DNA of 64,000 nt, from assembly GCA_026413255.1 (NCBI GenBank), contig JAOCZO010000018.1:124001-188000 (forward strand). The letters are read 5' to 3'. Both the position numbers and the translations under genes were made by a program. Origin of the DNA: Fereydounia khargensis (lineage: Eukaryota; Basidiomycota; Ustilaginomycetes; Urocystidales; Fereydouniaceae). Below are positions 11,382 to 22,500 of the stretch, piece after piece (position 1 is the first letter of the stretch; each line of letters starts with the position of its first letter). Under the pieces are notes generated by a model that saw only the letters and a list, made by a program, of their open reading frames with translations, searched no databases and was not told the origin of the DNA.

Positions 11382-12374
11382 TTAAAGCTTGGCAGCCTGT
11401 CCCGCTGGCCCGTCATCAAGGAAACGAGAGATGGCATCGGACCACATGTCGATCGAAAAGTAGTCGTACCAGAAGTGGCCGAACTCGGAGCCCTGAGGAG
11501 GAACAAAGCGCTTGGCATGCTTTATGCCCTGCAGGATGAGGTCGCTCTCGTCGTACTTGACCATGCGGTCGCGGTGGCCGTGGATGACGAGGACGGGGAC
11601 AGAGGGGGGCACGCGGTTGAGACGGTCGGCCAGCCTTTGTCCTCGGATTGCCATGAACTGTGCACCAATGATCTGAGCAGGCCGACGGGTGTTGAGCGAG
11701 ACCTCGACGCGGCGAGAGAACTTGTTATGCATCTCGGTTCCTGGGCTAAGCACCTCTGGATGGTACTGGTACTTCATCATCTCGGTCGAGATGAAACGGT
11801 TGCGCTCGGTACGGTCCGAGTAGCTCTCTGCCTCAGCCTGAAGCTCTTCCAGCTTGAGGTCTCCACGTGGGAGCTTCGTCATGGTGGCAGTCAGGACGGC
11901 CTTGCGAACCTGGACTCCGAATAGCTCGCGTCGTCCCTCTGGAGTGGTGGTCGTCTCATCCATGATCAAAATAGTCTGGGCAATGTGGCCACCCATGCTG
12001 AATCCAAGAATGTCAATCGTCTTCCATCCGAGACTCGCTACGAGCGAGACAATGTCCTTGGCCATGAGTTCCATGGGCATGTCCCAGTCCCAGTCGTCGG
12101 GGACGTATGACTGGCCGATACCGCGGTGGTCAAAGATGAGGACTGTATGAGAGCGGTGAAGGGATCGATCTTAGCTATGTGGCAGCAGGATGGGCTGTTT
12201 GGAGTGACACTCACCCTTGCGCTCCTTGGCCAGGTGCTCTACTAGGGGCGACCAGTCCTCGAGAACAGCAGAGAGGCCGTTGATGAGGACGAGGGGGACG
12301 CCAGGAGCTGAGCCATGGATCTGGTAGCCGATCTTGGCACCATCGCTGGTGGTGAACGTCTGTGTCTGTACCAT
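11382..12374 (-). CDS. Alpha/beta-hydrolase fold protein
   Basis: Exons 12374-12215 and 12142-11382, joined across a 72 bp intron (GTGAGT donor, ATACAG acceptor); 306 residues. The join reconstitutes the strand VLIFDHRGIGQS, typical of the family. The nucleophile elbow is GFSMGGH, the acid is probably Asp in VIHGHRDRMV, and the catalytic His is in FGHFWYD near the C-terminus. The oxyanion motif LINGLSAVLEDW occupies the usual HG-like position. No signal peptide is evident, so it is probably intracellular. The substrate cannot be inferred; related fungal proteins are annotated as epoxide-hydrolase-like, lipase-like or 3-oxoadipate enol-lactonase-like hydrolases. It converges on the preceding gene with 88 bp between stops. 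Confidence 0.85.
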
Positions 12375-13670
12375 ACTGGGATTGTATGTGAAACGGAGAG
12401 AAAAGTAGGTGTCTATGGTGGCCTGAACGGAAGGCAGAAGGCAGAGAAGAGTGCCCTGTTGAGAAATGCGGGGTATGCAGCCGGGATGGGAAGCACATTA
12501 CGGTAGTTACTCGCCTTGCTCTCCGCTTGTGAAAGGAATCCGGTTTGCCGGTGAGTGAGGTAGGCAGACCACCATTGCGGATCCGAGAATGCCGCCAATT
12601 TTAGCCCGCAAGCAACACAACACGCGTCTTGAGACACGCAGCCCAGCCAGTCAGTCAGACGAGAACCACGAGATGCAACACTCACTCACTCACGCTCCTT
12701 ACCCTCTCTCTCATCATGAGCTTGAGGTTGGACTGGCTTTGCCAACGGCCAAAGCATTGTAAATTTCCACTTCTTGCCCCTGTCGGCCTGTCGGGATCAC
12801 CGATGAGAGACACGCAACCTTTACCTATTCAAGCCGATGAAGGAGGGCGCGAACTTTGGATGCCGATGCACTGCACTGCACTGCAGTGTTGGTTGGGTTG
12901 CTGTCAAATTTCGGGGGCCAGGCGAGGGAGGCTAAGGCTAGGCAAGGTGGGCAGGCTCGCTGGCTGGCTGTCAGTTGCAGTGAATCAATCGATGGAACGA
13001 GAAAATAGGGTCAGGAGTGGGCGTGGGTGCGGGTGCGGGCGTGTTTCCTAAACTGGGCTGTCATCGGAGGTCCGTTCGACTTTTTCCAGTCTGGTCATGC
13101 ATCCACCAGCGAGGCCAGCGACGCTCAGCTCTGGTCAAGTCGCGGCCGATCCGAAGCCAACAAAGCAACAGAACGCAGAACGTTACTGCACTGCACACAG
13201 CACGGCACTGCACAGCTTAGCACACGATCCCAACCAGGTTGACGGGTTCAACAACAACTCACTCTCATCTGCTTGCTCGCTCGTTCGCTCGTTTGTTCAC
13301 TCGCCGCTCTCAGGCCCTCGTTGTCGAGTCTGCACGTCAACCTAACCTTGGCCTCGGCACCGTTCGGGACTGCCGCTCCTTTCCTTTTACCACCATCTCT
13401 CCCCGTTCCTCCCCAAATCAAACAAAGTCGCAGCATCGGCATCAGCAACACCACCCGAGAACGGCATTGGCATTGGCACCGGCATTGATTCGGCACCAGC
13501 AACAGCAGCTGTCCGAGATCGCGTCATCAGTCCAGCTTGCTTGTTTGCGGTAATGACCCCGGCATACGTTTCCTGGCCCTGATCACTTGAACGCCTCCAA
13601 CCTTCCCTATTTGCGCTGCGCATTCAACCCCTTACACCACTGCCCAATCGACCCAATCGATACTGCAAGC
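12375..13670. other. Intergenic region with CTGCA-type short repeats
   Basis: About 1.3 kb with no supported gene. It contains short CTGCACTGCA runs near 12867-12890 and 13185-13215. A long pyrimidine-rich leader (about 13260-13560) precedes the next ATG. It probably serves as divergent promoter for the hydrolase and the large unknown gene. Confidence 0.5.
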
Positions 13671-16600
13671 ATGAGCATCGCCTTTCCAGCATTCGAGCGT
13701 GCTCAGCACGCTCACATGGGCTTTGACCGCTCGCGCGAGTCCTCATCCCTGTTCGACTCTCAAGCACCCGCAGGTCCATCTCACACCAGGGCTCAGTCTT
13801 CCCTCGACCTCGGTCTCAAGCAGGCCGACACAGCAGGTGAAACGACGCAACCTGAAAAGCCCGTCATCACAAAGCGCATCAACGCTCGTCTCCAACTCGC
13901 TGCTGCCCTCATTGAAGCCGACAATGACCAGATCCTCGAAAGGGCGCAGTCATGGAATCCAGCCTACCAGCCCGGTGCGCCGCGTCCACCTCCGCCACCT
14001 GAACCAAGGCTCGCCAGCCAAAGCGCCATCTTTGCACCCTACCGAGATACCCCAGGCCCAAAGCTACCCCACCACTCCCGCACACTCAGCAACGCTAGCC
14101 GCCTCAGTAGGCTCACCGCAAACGAGGATGGTCGCCGGCCCAGCGTCGACTATCTCGGCGTTGCCCTGCCAACCGAGCGCCGTGCTGGCGCCCGAAGCCG
14201 CCCTGGCAGCAGTGTCGGTGCCTACGACACCCGCAGTCGCGCAAGCAGCTTACTGTCCACTGCTGGCGCACTTGGCGCCGGGGAGTCGGTCATGGGACGG
14301 CCTTCCTTCTCTGGCAGCGTGCTGGCCGCGTCTGAGCTGGCCGATGCTGGCGACGATGCGCTCAGCGAATGGGGTGTCGAGAAGTTCCTGAGCACTGAGG
14401 AGCGCGAACGTATCGCGGTCGGCCGCCGCTCGAGGGCCAACAGCGTGGTCGGAATCACCACCGCAGCGCCTGCTGACTCCACCGATTCCTCAGCCGCATG
14501 GGATAAGCGTGCCTCAGTCGTCGGTCGTCATTCAGTCGACGGACTTGGCTTTCCTAGCGCTTCCTTAACGGCAGGCAAAGCCACTTCTGATATTGGAGCC
14601 AGCTCAGCAAGACCGACGGACAGTTCTCGACTGGATCTACTCGCCCGAATCAAGCTCTACCGCGAGCGTCAGGAAAACTTGCCACCTTCTCAGTGGGATG
14701 GACCTGGTCCAACTGCCACCAAGGAGGAGGTAATGGATCACATCATTGCCTTGTCACCAAAGACGCAGGCCAAGCCCATTCAGCCAGAAGATCAACAGAA
14801 CCGCTCCATTTCTGTAGATCTGTCTGCGGCCAATGACACAACACAATTACCAGTCCAAGATGGGTCGACTGGTTTCCCCTCTCCTAATCCTGCAGCCGCC
14901 GAAGACACCCATGTTCCCACCGAAAAGGCTTTCGACTACGAAAAGACAGTCAGGACCAGCATCAGCAATCGCCATCTCTCCACTGTTGGTATTCTTGGTG
15001 ATTCCTGGTCGGACCACGAACAAGGATCGGACTCTGAGGACAAGGATAAAGTGCCAGTGCCTGCGTCTGCGCCAGAAGCTGTTCAGGATGCAACCCAACC
15101 GTCCTCAGAAGCTAAGTCTGATGGCTTCACTGTCCCGCCCTCTCCCGACTCCCGACCGCCCCGGCCCGAGAGACGGATTCCTGTTGCTGCACCTGCTCCA
15201 GTGTTCACTAGCTTCTCCCTCGCCACAGACGAGCAGTTGAGACAGGCCTTCAACGCTGAACCCGCGCCATCCGCCATCGAGGCTAGCCAGCAGACCAGCT
15301 CAGTGCAATCTCCGAGTGACCAGTACCAAGAGGCCGACGATACCGTTGGTATGGCTGGAGTCGGATCTGGCATTCGAAGTCGCTCACGCCGCAACTCACT
15401 CATGGGTGGCGGCATGCTGACTGGCGTTGGATCAGGAGCCGCAACTCCAATTCATTCACTGTCCCGTCCAGGCACTCCTAGTGCCACGCTCGGTCTCGGT
15501 CGCATTTTCCCCGATGATCCTTTCGGTGATATCCCACTGGGCCCTGGGCCGTTCCCCATGCCCACAACCACTGGGGCGATGGGAACCCCTCGTGCCCGGA
15601 TGATGGACCTGAACGCTCCTGCAGTGCTTGAAGCTGGGCTGACGTCGCCACCGCTTGGCCCTACTCGAGTCCCCGGGGCTGGGCTATCCACTCGACAGCT
15701 GCAAGCCATCGCGCGTAACACCACCTTCCCCGAGCATTTTGGCATCAATGCCGCCAACTTTGACCTTGATGACCAGCGTATGGCTGACGACGGTGCGGAA
15801 GATGAGTACGGTAACCCGCTCAAGCCTCGCGCCTCGGTCGATGCCGCCGAGCTCGAGCTAGAACTATCGGCGGATGATCTTGCCAAACTCAAGACGCACC
15901 TCGGCGGTGGTGTTCCAGACCTTTCCTCCGCCAACTGGGGCAAGCCGAAGAAGAAGTGGTACCGCACTTCCCTCATCATGCTCGATGGCAAGAAGCTCAA
16001 GAAGGCTCAGAAGGCACAAGCAAAACGAGCCGAGGATGACAGCGAAGAAGAGGAGGAAGAGGAAGCGAACCAGAAAGCAGTCGATGATGACGAGGACGAC
16101 GATGATCGCCCTCTCGGTCTCGGGCCCCGCCGCGATGTTTCTGAACAGTATGCAGCTGAACCTGTGAGCCAGGTATTCAAGAAGCTCCAAAGCGTCCCTG
16201 GCAACAAACCTAGCGATGACATTGACGACGACTATATCAGTCCCCCGGCCAAGGGACCTCTTCGGCCACTGGGCATATCAGCCCGTCTACCGAAGACACT
16301 CACGATGCCACCGCCGCTGCAAGGCACCAAACTGGCTCCCAAGATTCGACTCACTGGCCCTGACCCATCTGAGAACAAGCGGCAGAGCCAGATATATGTG
16401 CCTGATGGCTTTGTCCTTCACGACGGTCACGGGCTGCCTCCCACCCGTAGCCTGCAGGTCAGCAGCGCTACTGGCCCCAAGCCACTCTTCTCGGCACAAG
16501 GGGGCAACCAGGCGCTTGAAGTGCTCATTTCAGATATCAAGTCGATCGAAGTCTCCAGGACGCTGCATGTACCTGCAGCTGCTCCTGCAGGCATTGGACG

Positions 16601-18827
16601 ACGTGCCGCCGCACCGACGACAGCTCTCTTCCGTAACCAACTGGTCCAGCACGATGAGGAGCGAGAGGGCTGGGGCTGGGAGGCTGGCACTCGCGCCGAG
16701 GATGCATTCAAGGCTGACGAGTCTTCATCCAGCGACGGCGAGACTCCTCTCGCGGATTTGCAGAAGAAGCAAAAGAAGCAGAGCCGGGCGGCCAAGCGGG
16801 CTGAAAAGCGTCTGGCCAAGCTCAAGCGCAAGCGCAAAGCAGCGCGGCGGCTGCGTCGGGCTAAGCGCGAGCAGGCGATCAGCGAGGGTCGCACGTTCGA
16901 GGAGCTGGGTGTCGAGGAGCTCAGCCCTGACGAGGATCTCGACTTGAGCAGCACCACGACTGGCAGCGAGACCGAAGAAGAAACCGACGACGAGACTGAA
17001 ACCGACGACAGCGAAGCCGAAAAGCGCTGGATCGACGACAGCAAACCAGCGGGCAAGCTGTTTGGCAAGAGCTTGCTCGATATTGCCGATGAACGTAATC
17101 AGACACGTGTCAACAAGGCACGTTTCTACGGTCAGGTCCAACTGGAGGAAGAAGAGGCGAGGGAGCATGCCGAAGCACAAAAGGCAGCCTCAATGCTCGG
17201 CGTGCCCGGCAAGGAAGACGGTGCCTCGATTGCGCCAAGCGTGACCACCTCGTTCCGCGACAGGCCTGTTGGCTACAATGACACCCGAGAGCGAATGGAG
17301 GCGGTCTTTGGCACTGACCTCAACTGGGCGCGTGAGATGGAGAAGCGTCGTGAAGAAGAGGCAAGAGAGAAGGAAGAAGCAGAGATTGCGCGTCTGGCCG
17401 AGATTGAGTTCCAGAAGGCTGAAAAGGAGCGACTGAAGCGCAAGAAGGATCGTCGCATCTTTGGCAAGGACCGAAACAAGGCCAAGAACAAGAAGGACAA
17501 GAACAAGCTCGGCGACAGCCCGTCTGCAGGTTCAGAAACGACATTAGCCAAGACAATGCCAGACGCAGCGAAAGACGAAGCAGAGGAAGATGGAGCTGTA
17601 TCGCCAGTGCGTTCGCGCACTCCGGTCAATGCACCAGTGATTGATCTGCAAATCGGAGAAGACGACGATGCGGGAAAGACCGAGGGTCGCCATGGCAGAA
17701 GAGAACGAAAGGGAGTCAGCGAGGCTGCAGCAGAGTGGTTCGCACCTTCATCTGACGAGTCATCGACAGAGTACTCGAGTTCCGAGGATGAAGCAGAGCG
17801 ACGACGAGAGGCAATGCAACGAGCGCGGCTGTCGCGACACCTCGGTGGAGGAGCAGATTCGCGGCTGCTGGCTGCAGCGGCTGCTCTCCCAGAAGATGGC
17901 GCGTCGAGCGAAGACGATCACATGCCCCTCTCACAGCTGAGGCAGAAGGTGGCTTCACGACCTGTGTCGCTTGCTTCAGGCCTGATGCTGAATGGAGGAA
18001 ATGTAGGCGCTACAAAGGACGAGTCGTCGGACGAGGAGCTGCCACTTGCGGCTCTGAAGGCAAAGCGACAGCAAGAAGCGATGAAGCTGGGCAAGCTGGA
18101 CCTTGACTTTGGCTCAGAGTTACAGGCCAAGACTCAGGTTGGACAACCACCGCAAGGCAGGACGCTTGCCGATATTAGGAGTGGAAACAGCTCACGAGCG
18201 GGAATCGCAGCGGTGTGGACGGCGGATGACGACAAGATTGAAGGAGAGGGGGAGAAGGAAGAGCTACTAGGAGGCAGGGAGGACGGAGGCTCGGACTCGG
18301 ACTCGGACGTGCCACTGGGGCTGAGGCATCCAAATGGCGCAGCAGTTCTAGCAGCATCGGCGACGGCGACAGGAGGCCGAAACGGTGCTGGGCCGCTGGA
18401 CTCGGAGGATGAAGAAGACGACAAGCCACTGGGCACCGCGCATCCACAAGCAGCGATCATTGCTGAACAAGCAGCGCTAATCCGACAGTTGCAGGCTGAG
18501 AAGGAGGGCGCGGCACGCATGTCGATGATGTCGATGGGGATGCCCATGGGTGGGATGGGGATGGGTATGGGTATGCCTCCGCCGCCAGCAATGGGAATGG
18601 GTATGGGGATGGGGATAGGAATGGGCATGGGCATGGGCTCGCCCTCGATTCTTGGGATGGGACCTGGGCCAGCGCCCGCTCCAGCAGGACCAATGGGATC
18701 GATGCCCTCGATGCTGCTGGATCCCAAGTCGTCCACGATCCACAACTGGCGCTCGCAGGTGCCAGCCGATGCGACAGCCACGGTCACGCCACCGGGGAGC
18801 GGGTCGGCGATCAACTCGTCGCAGTAG
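13671..18827 (+). CDS. Large acidic/basic low-complexity protein, function unknown
   Basis: A single open frame of 1718 residues from the ATG at 13671 (MSIAFPAFE); codons upstream lack an ATG. The N-terminal half is Ser/Pro/Ala-rich. About residues 1031-1070 form a Lys/Arg-rich helix, followed by acidic patches and a Glu/Lys-rich coiled-coil-like segment around 1220-1290. A motif of an acidic run followed by Pro-Leu-(Gly/Ala/Ser) recurs at least six times (for example DDDDRPLGL, SSDEELPLAALK, SDSDVPLGL, DEEDDKPLG). The tail (about 1617-1662) is a Gly-Met repeat with prolines. No enzymatic domain is visible. Length and composition suggest a scaffold or polarity-type protein, but that is a guess. 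Confidence 0.8.
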   Translation: MSIAFPAFERAQHAHMGFDRSRESSSLFDSQAPAGPSHTRAQSSLDLGLKQADTAGETTQPEKPVITKRINARLQLAAALIEADNDQILERAQSWNPAYQPGAPRPPPPPEPRLASQSAIFAPYRDTPGPKLPHHSRTLSNASRLSRLTANEDGRRPSVDYLGVALPTERRAGARSRPGSSVGAYDTRSRASSLLSTAGALGAGESVMGRPSFSGSVLAASELADAGDDALSEWGVEKFLSTEERERIAVGRRSRANSVVGITTAAPADSTDSSAAWDKRASVVGRHSVDGLGFPSASLTAGKATSDIGASSARPTDSSRLDLLARIKLYRERQENLPPSQWDGPGPTATKEEVMDHIIALSPKTQAKPIQPEDQQNRSISVDLSAANDTTQLPVQDGSTGFPSPNPAAAEDTHVPTEKAFDYEKTVRTSISNRHLSTVGILGDSWSDHEQGSDSEDKDKVPVPASAPEAVQDATQPSSEAKSDGFTVPPSPDSRPPRPERRIPVAAPAPVFTSFSLATDEQLRQAFNAEPAPSAIEASQQTSSVQSPSDQYQEADDTVGMAGVGSGIRSRSRRNSLMGGGMLTGVGSGAATPIHSLSRPGTPSATLGLGRIFPDDPFGDIPLGPGPFPMPTTTGAMGTPRARMMDLNAPAVLEAGLTSPPLGPTRVPGAGLSTRQLQAIARNTTFPEHFGINAANFDLDDQRMADDGAEDEYGNPLKPRASVDAAELELELSADDLAKLKTHLGGGVPDLSSANWGKPKKKWYRTSLIMLDGKKLKKAQKAQAKRAEDDSEEEEEEEANQKAVDDDEDDDDRPLGLGPRRDVSEQYAAEPVSQVFKKLQSVPGNKPSDDIDDDYISPPAKGPLRPLGISARLPKTLTMPPPLQGTKLAPKIRLTGPDPSENKRQSQIYVPDGFVLHDGHGLPPTRSLQVSSATGPKPLFSAQGGNQALEVLISDIKSIEVSRTLHVPAAAPAGIGRRAAAPTTALFRNQLVQHDEEREGWGWEAGTRAEDAFKADESSSSDGETPLADLQKKQKKQSRAAKRAEKRLAKLKRKRKAARRLRRAKREQAISEGRTFEELGVEELSPDEDLDLSSTTTGSETEEETDDETETDDSEAEKRWIDDSKPAGKLFGKSLLDIADERNQTRVNKARFYGQVQLEEEEAREHAEAQKAASMLGVPGKEDGASIAPSVTTSFRDRPVGYNDTRERMEAVFGTDLNWAREMEKRREEEAREKEEAEIARLAEIEFQKAEKERLKRKKDRRIFGKDRNKAKNKKDKNKLGDSPSAGSETTLAKTMPDAAKDEAEEDGAVSPVRSRTPVNAPVIDLQIGEDDDAGKTEGRHGRRERKGVSEAAAEWFAPSSDESSTEYSSSEDEAERRREAMQRARLSRHLGGGADSRLLAAAAALPEDGASSEDDHMPLSQLRQKVASRPVSLASGLMLNGGNVGATKDESSDEELPLAALKAKRQQEAMKLGKLDLDFGSELQAKTQVGQPPQGRTLADIRSGNSSRAGIAAVWTADDDKIEGEGEKEELLGGREDGGSDSDSDVPLGLRHPNGAAVLAASATATGGRNGAGPLDSEDEEDDKPLGTAHPQAAIIAEQAALIRQLQAEKEGAARMSMMSMGMPMGGMGMGMGMPPPPAMGMGMGMGIGMGMGMGSPSILGMGPGPAPAPAGPMGSMPSMLLDPKSSTIHNWRSQVPADATATVTPPGSGSAINSSQ
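18523..18656 (+). repeat. Degenerate six-base repeat coding for Gly-Met
   Basis: Imperfect ATGGGN units inside the large unknown gene encode a Gly-Met-rich tract interrupted by a Pro cluster. Synonymous third-base changes break the DNA repeat while the dipeptide pattern is kept. Confidence 0.8.
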
Positions 18828-19591
18828 ATGTCCGACGCTTCACACTGTATTCATACACATTCATGCACACACCCACAACACACCTACAGTGTTTGTACAT
18901 ACGATACATACGAACCATATATAGAGACGAAAGTGGAGATGCAACAGTCACGGTTGCTAAATTGGATGCTACTGTACTTGTCGAAACTTGTTACTACACT
19001 TGGGCAGTCACTGTTTGTTTGCATGCTGCAGCGATGTGGAAGCGGTGTCGATCCGGCACGCCTACTGTACTGTACTGTACTGTACTGTACAGGTAGATTG
19101 GATGAGTGAGCGCGAGCGAGCGAGAATGAGTGTGGCATGTGCGCGATTCGATGCGTGTGGAGGGAATGCAAAGTACCGGTACCGTACCGCACCAGTACTG
19201 AACTGCTTGCTGGTCGGCCAATCCGGCCGTGCGGATTTCTCAGATGCCTTGTTTGCTGTCAAACTAGAGTAAATTTTACCGCACTTTACTTTTTCTCTTT
19301 CTCTGGCCGTGCAGGCGGTGGAGCAACAGGCAAGCAACAGTGGCGCTGCCCGCACTGCACATTTCTGGTAACCGAGCCGCGGGGGTCCACACAAGACAGC
19401 GCGGCACGGCACATCCATGCGGTGATGTTTTATGGTTCAAACATTCACTTGCTTCGGGCACGCTCAGTTCAGTCACGGCAGTTGGCAACCCCACAATCAC
19501 TCTTCACCCGTCATCTTCCAGCCCCATCCTCCTTTCGTTCCCACCACCATCATCCAAGACACGCGTCGGGGGCATCTTTGTGTAATTTATC
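18828..19591. other. Intergenic region upstream of the ABC transporter, with a pentamer repeat
   Basis: No supported gene. It holds a TACTG pentanucleotide tandem repeat at about 19062-19091 and, nearer the ATP-binding cassette gene, a pyrimidine-rich leader (about 19490-19560). Probably 3' region of the unknown gene and promoter of the transporter. Confidence 0.5.
19062..19091. repeat. Pentanucleotide tandem repeat (TACTG)n
   Basis: About six copies of a five-base unit (CTACTGTACTGTACTGTACT and onward) in the spacer before the ABC transporter. Each TGTACA-like junction is partly self-complementary, so the tract could form hairpins. Confidence 0.85.
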
Positions 19592-22500
19592 ATGGCCCCA
19601 GGCTCCTCGCTCGGCTCCTATCCCGAGCCGGCCTGGCACTCCCACCACGCCAACCTGCCGTATCTATACCAGGCCTTTCAGCCTTACGCCTCGACATCGG
19701 CCCTCACCCTCTCTTCTCTAGCAGCAGATCCAGCGTCGGAACAGGTAACACACTGGCACTTGTGGCTGTCCTTCCTTCCGGCTGGTGTCGTGCTCATCCG
19801 TGGCGCTCTCCATCTCGCATCTCGTGCCGGTCGCAATCATTCATCCAGATCAAGAGCCAAGCAGCCAGCTCCTTCCCCCCAGCCCCGATCTCGTCTGCTA
19901 AGGGCAGCTGCCTTTTTTGCTCCCTTCGTCACCCAACGCGACATTGAAGAACACCATAAGCATACGAACCATGTTCATTCCGCTGCTGTTGCTGTCGACC
20001 AATCCAATCTCTCGGCGGACGCCAAGTCTCATCTCCTCGCCTCCTCTCCCCGAGAAGGCTTCCGTCGCCAGCGTCGAAGAGTAGCCAAGCTGTTCGCCGT
20101 TGCCTCACTCCAGACAGTCGCCTATCTTTTCCGTATTGGGTGGGACATCGGCGACGCACTCTCACCCCTCTCCGACCTCTCACCCGCCTTGGCATGGTCC
20201 TCTCTCGCACTGTCACTCGCCCTCGCTCCGCCTCATACTCCAACGCTCTCTGCATCCTTCATACTAGCTGCCCTCTCCGTCTCATGCCTTTCTGCGCTCC
20301 TTTCTGCAATCCCTACTCTTGCCCCAGTACTCCACGGCTCTTCCCTGACATCTGCCCTCTCAGTCCCTCTGGTGCTCACTCTCTTCGAGGGCCTCTCGGT
20401 CGCCTATGCTGTCTCTCTCCTTCTTGCCATGCCGCTGGCTCCGGGAGGCTACGAAGCCAACGTCAGCATCGATGAGCAGCTTAGGTCACAGAACCTTGTT
20501 TCGACCGGCCAAGAGCAGTCCAACGAGGCCCGTCCACTAGCCGAAACTTACCACCTCTGTCCCACCTCACCAGAGGATTACTGCTCGCTTGGCGAGTCCA
20601 TCTCCTACTCCTGGATGGCCCCTATCCAACGACTCGCCTTGCAGCGCTCCCTCACACCCACCGACGTATGGCGTTTACGCAGCATCAACGACACTCGGAT
20701 TCTCTTCTCCCGCTTTCAGAAGACTGCCCCACGCTCCAGTCTTTTGGCCCGCATTGTCCGCGCCAACGCCAATGACATTCTGCTCGACGCCATGTTCAAG
20801 CTGATCGCCGTCAGCTTTGCCTACCTGGGAACTTTCATCATGAAAAGCATTCTCTCTGAGATTCAGATTGCCGCTGCCAACCCGGATCTCAAAGTGCCCG
20901 ACGGAAGCTGGAGTCCACGTCAAAAGGCCCTTGTCTACGCTATCATTGGCCTCTTCCTTACTGTGCTCCGGTTCCTTGCTGAACTTCAAAACTTTCACCA
21001 TGCTCGTCAAGTCGGTCTCCGCATCAGATCGACCCTTGTCGTATCGCTTTTTGGAAAGGCGCTCAAGCGAAGGGACCTCTCGGGACTCACCCATCCGGGA
21101 TCCCCCAAGTCTGACTCGGACCAGGATCGAACGCAGCAGAATGCCAGTGCCGACGAGGGGACCCCTTTGACTGGTGTGACAACACCTTCGCCTTCCATTC
21201 ACGAAGATTCCAACTCAAGCTTCCCAGATCCAGACGTGTCTGACAGCTCCATCGAGCAGGAGCCACATACGAGCCAGAGCAGCCCGAGACCCGACCAGCA
21301 CGGTCACGATGACCAAGAGACGCCCCTTAAGAGACACAAATCATGGACTTCAACGCTGGCGGCCACCGTTAGGAAGCGCATCTCGATCAATTCGATCTGG
21401 CGGAGATCGCTCGCTGACAAACAACGTCAGCAACAAGAGCCACAGCGCAAAGTGGAGCAGGAAAGGCAAGAGGCAGAGGACAGGCGTGGTGCTGACATTG
21501 GCAAGGTTGTCAATATGATGGCTAGCGACATTAACGTGCTCCTCCGCATGGGTTGCGATCTCCATCAGCTCTATGGCGCTCCCTTTGAGGTTGCCATTGC
21601 CACCTTCTTCCTCTATCAGCTGATGGGCTGGAGTGCACTCGTGGGTTTTTCGATCCTCGTCGCTGCCATCCCTGTTAACTATTTTTGGGGTGAATCAGCC
21701 GTCAAGATGCAGCGACAGTATAGCGCTGCACGTGATCGCCGAATGAACCTCATGACTGAGCTCATCGATGCCATTCGCTTTGTCAAGATTCAAGGTATGG
21801 AGCGTAGATGGGAGGAGCGCGTCACCCACGCCCGTCGCCATGAGATTCGTCGCCTTATCTGGTCCCGTGTGATGAGCTTCCTCTTCGAGCTCCTCTGGAC
21901 ATCAGTGCCCGTCTTGGTGACCCTGATTAGCTTTTTCTTCTACGTCAAGGTGGCGAAGAATGAGCTAACGGTCGCTGTCGCCTTCACCGCCATTGCCCTC
22001 TTCACCATGATCCGTCCACCTCTTAACGCGATCCCCGGCTTTCTCATGGGTGGATTCATTGCACTGGTCAGCGTCAAGCGCCTCGAGGCCTTTCTGACCG
22101 AGGAAGAGGTCGAGCAGGCCGTCAGTGCTCTATCCCGAGGATACAAGTCTCCTGTGCCTTCCACAGAGGCGTACTCGGACAATGCCTCCAACATCAGATC
22201 GCAGCGAAATAATGAAGACCTGACCGACGAGGATGAATTGTCCATCTCAAATGGCACATTCTGCTGGCACCAGTCCACTCACGAGGACTCGCCGGACTCG
22301 TCCCGCTTTGCTCTTCGTGAGATTTCAGTCTCCTTTCCTCCACAGGCATTGTCTATCATCGCTGGCCCAACTGGATCCGGAAAAAGTAGCCTTCTTGCTG
22401 CTCTACTCGGCGAAATGCTGGACACGTCTGACGTGCCATCGGTGCGACGATCCAAGTTCGATTCGGAGGGGAGAAGCCGAATGAGCTTTGCCGCCCAGCT

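Noticed and set aside
13587-13670. Upstream extension of the 1718-residue protein
   Set aside because: The extension has no ATG until 13671 and would need a non-ATG start.
18134-18814. Minus-strand Pro/Ile-rich frame over the Gly-Met tail
   Set aside because: It is the reverse complement of the Gly-Met repeat (Pro-Ile pattern), so an artefact of the repeat.
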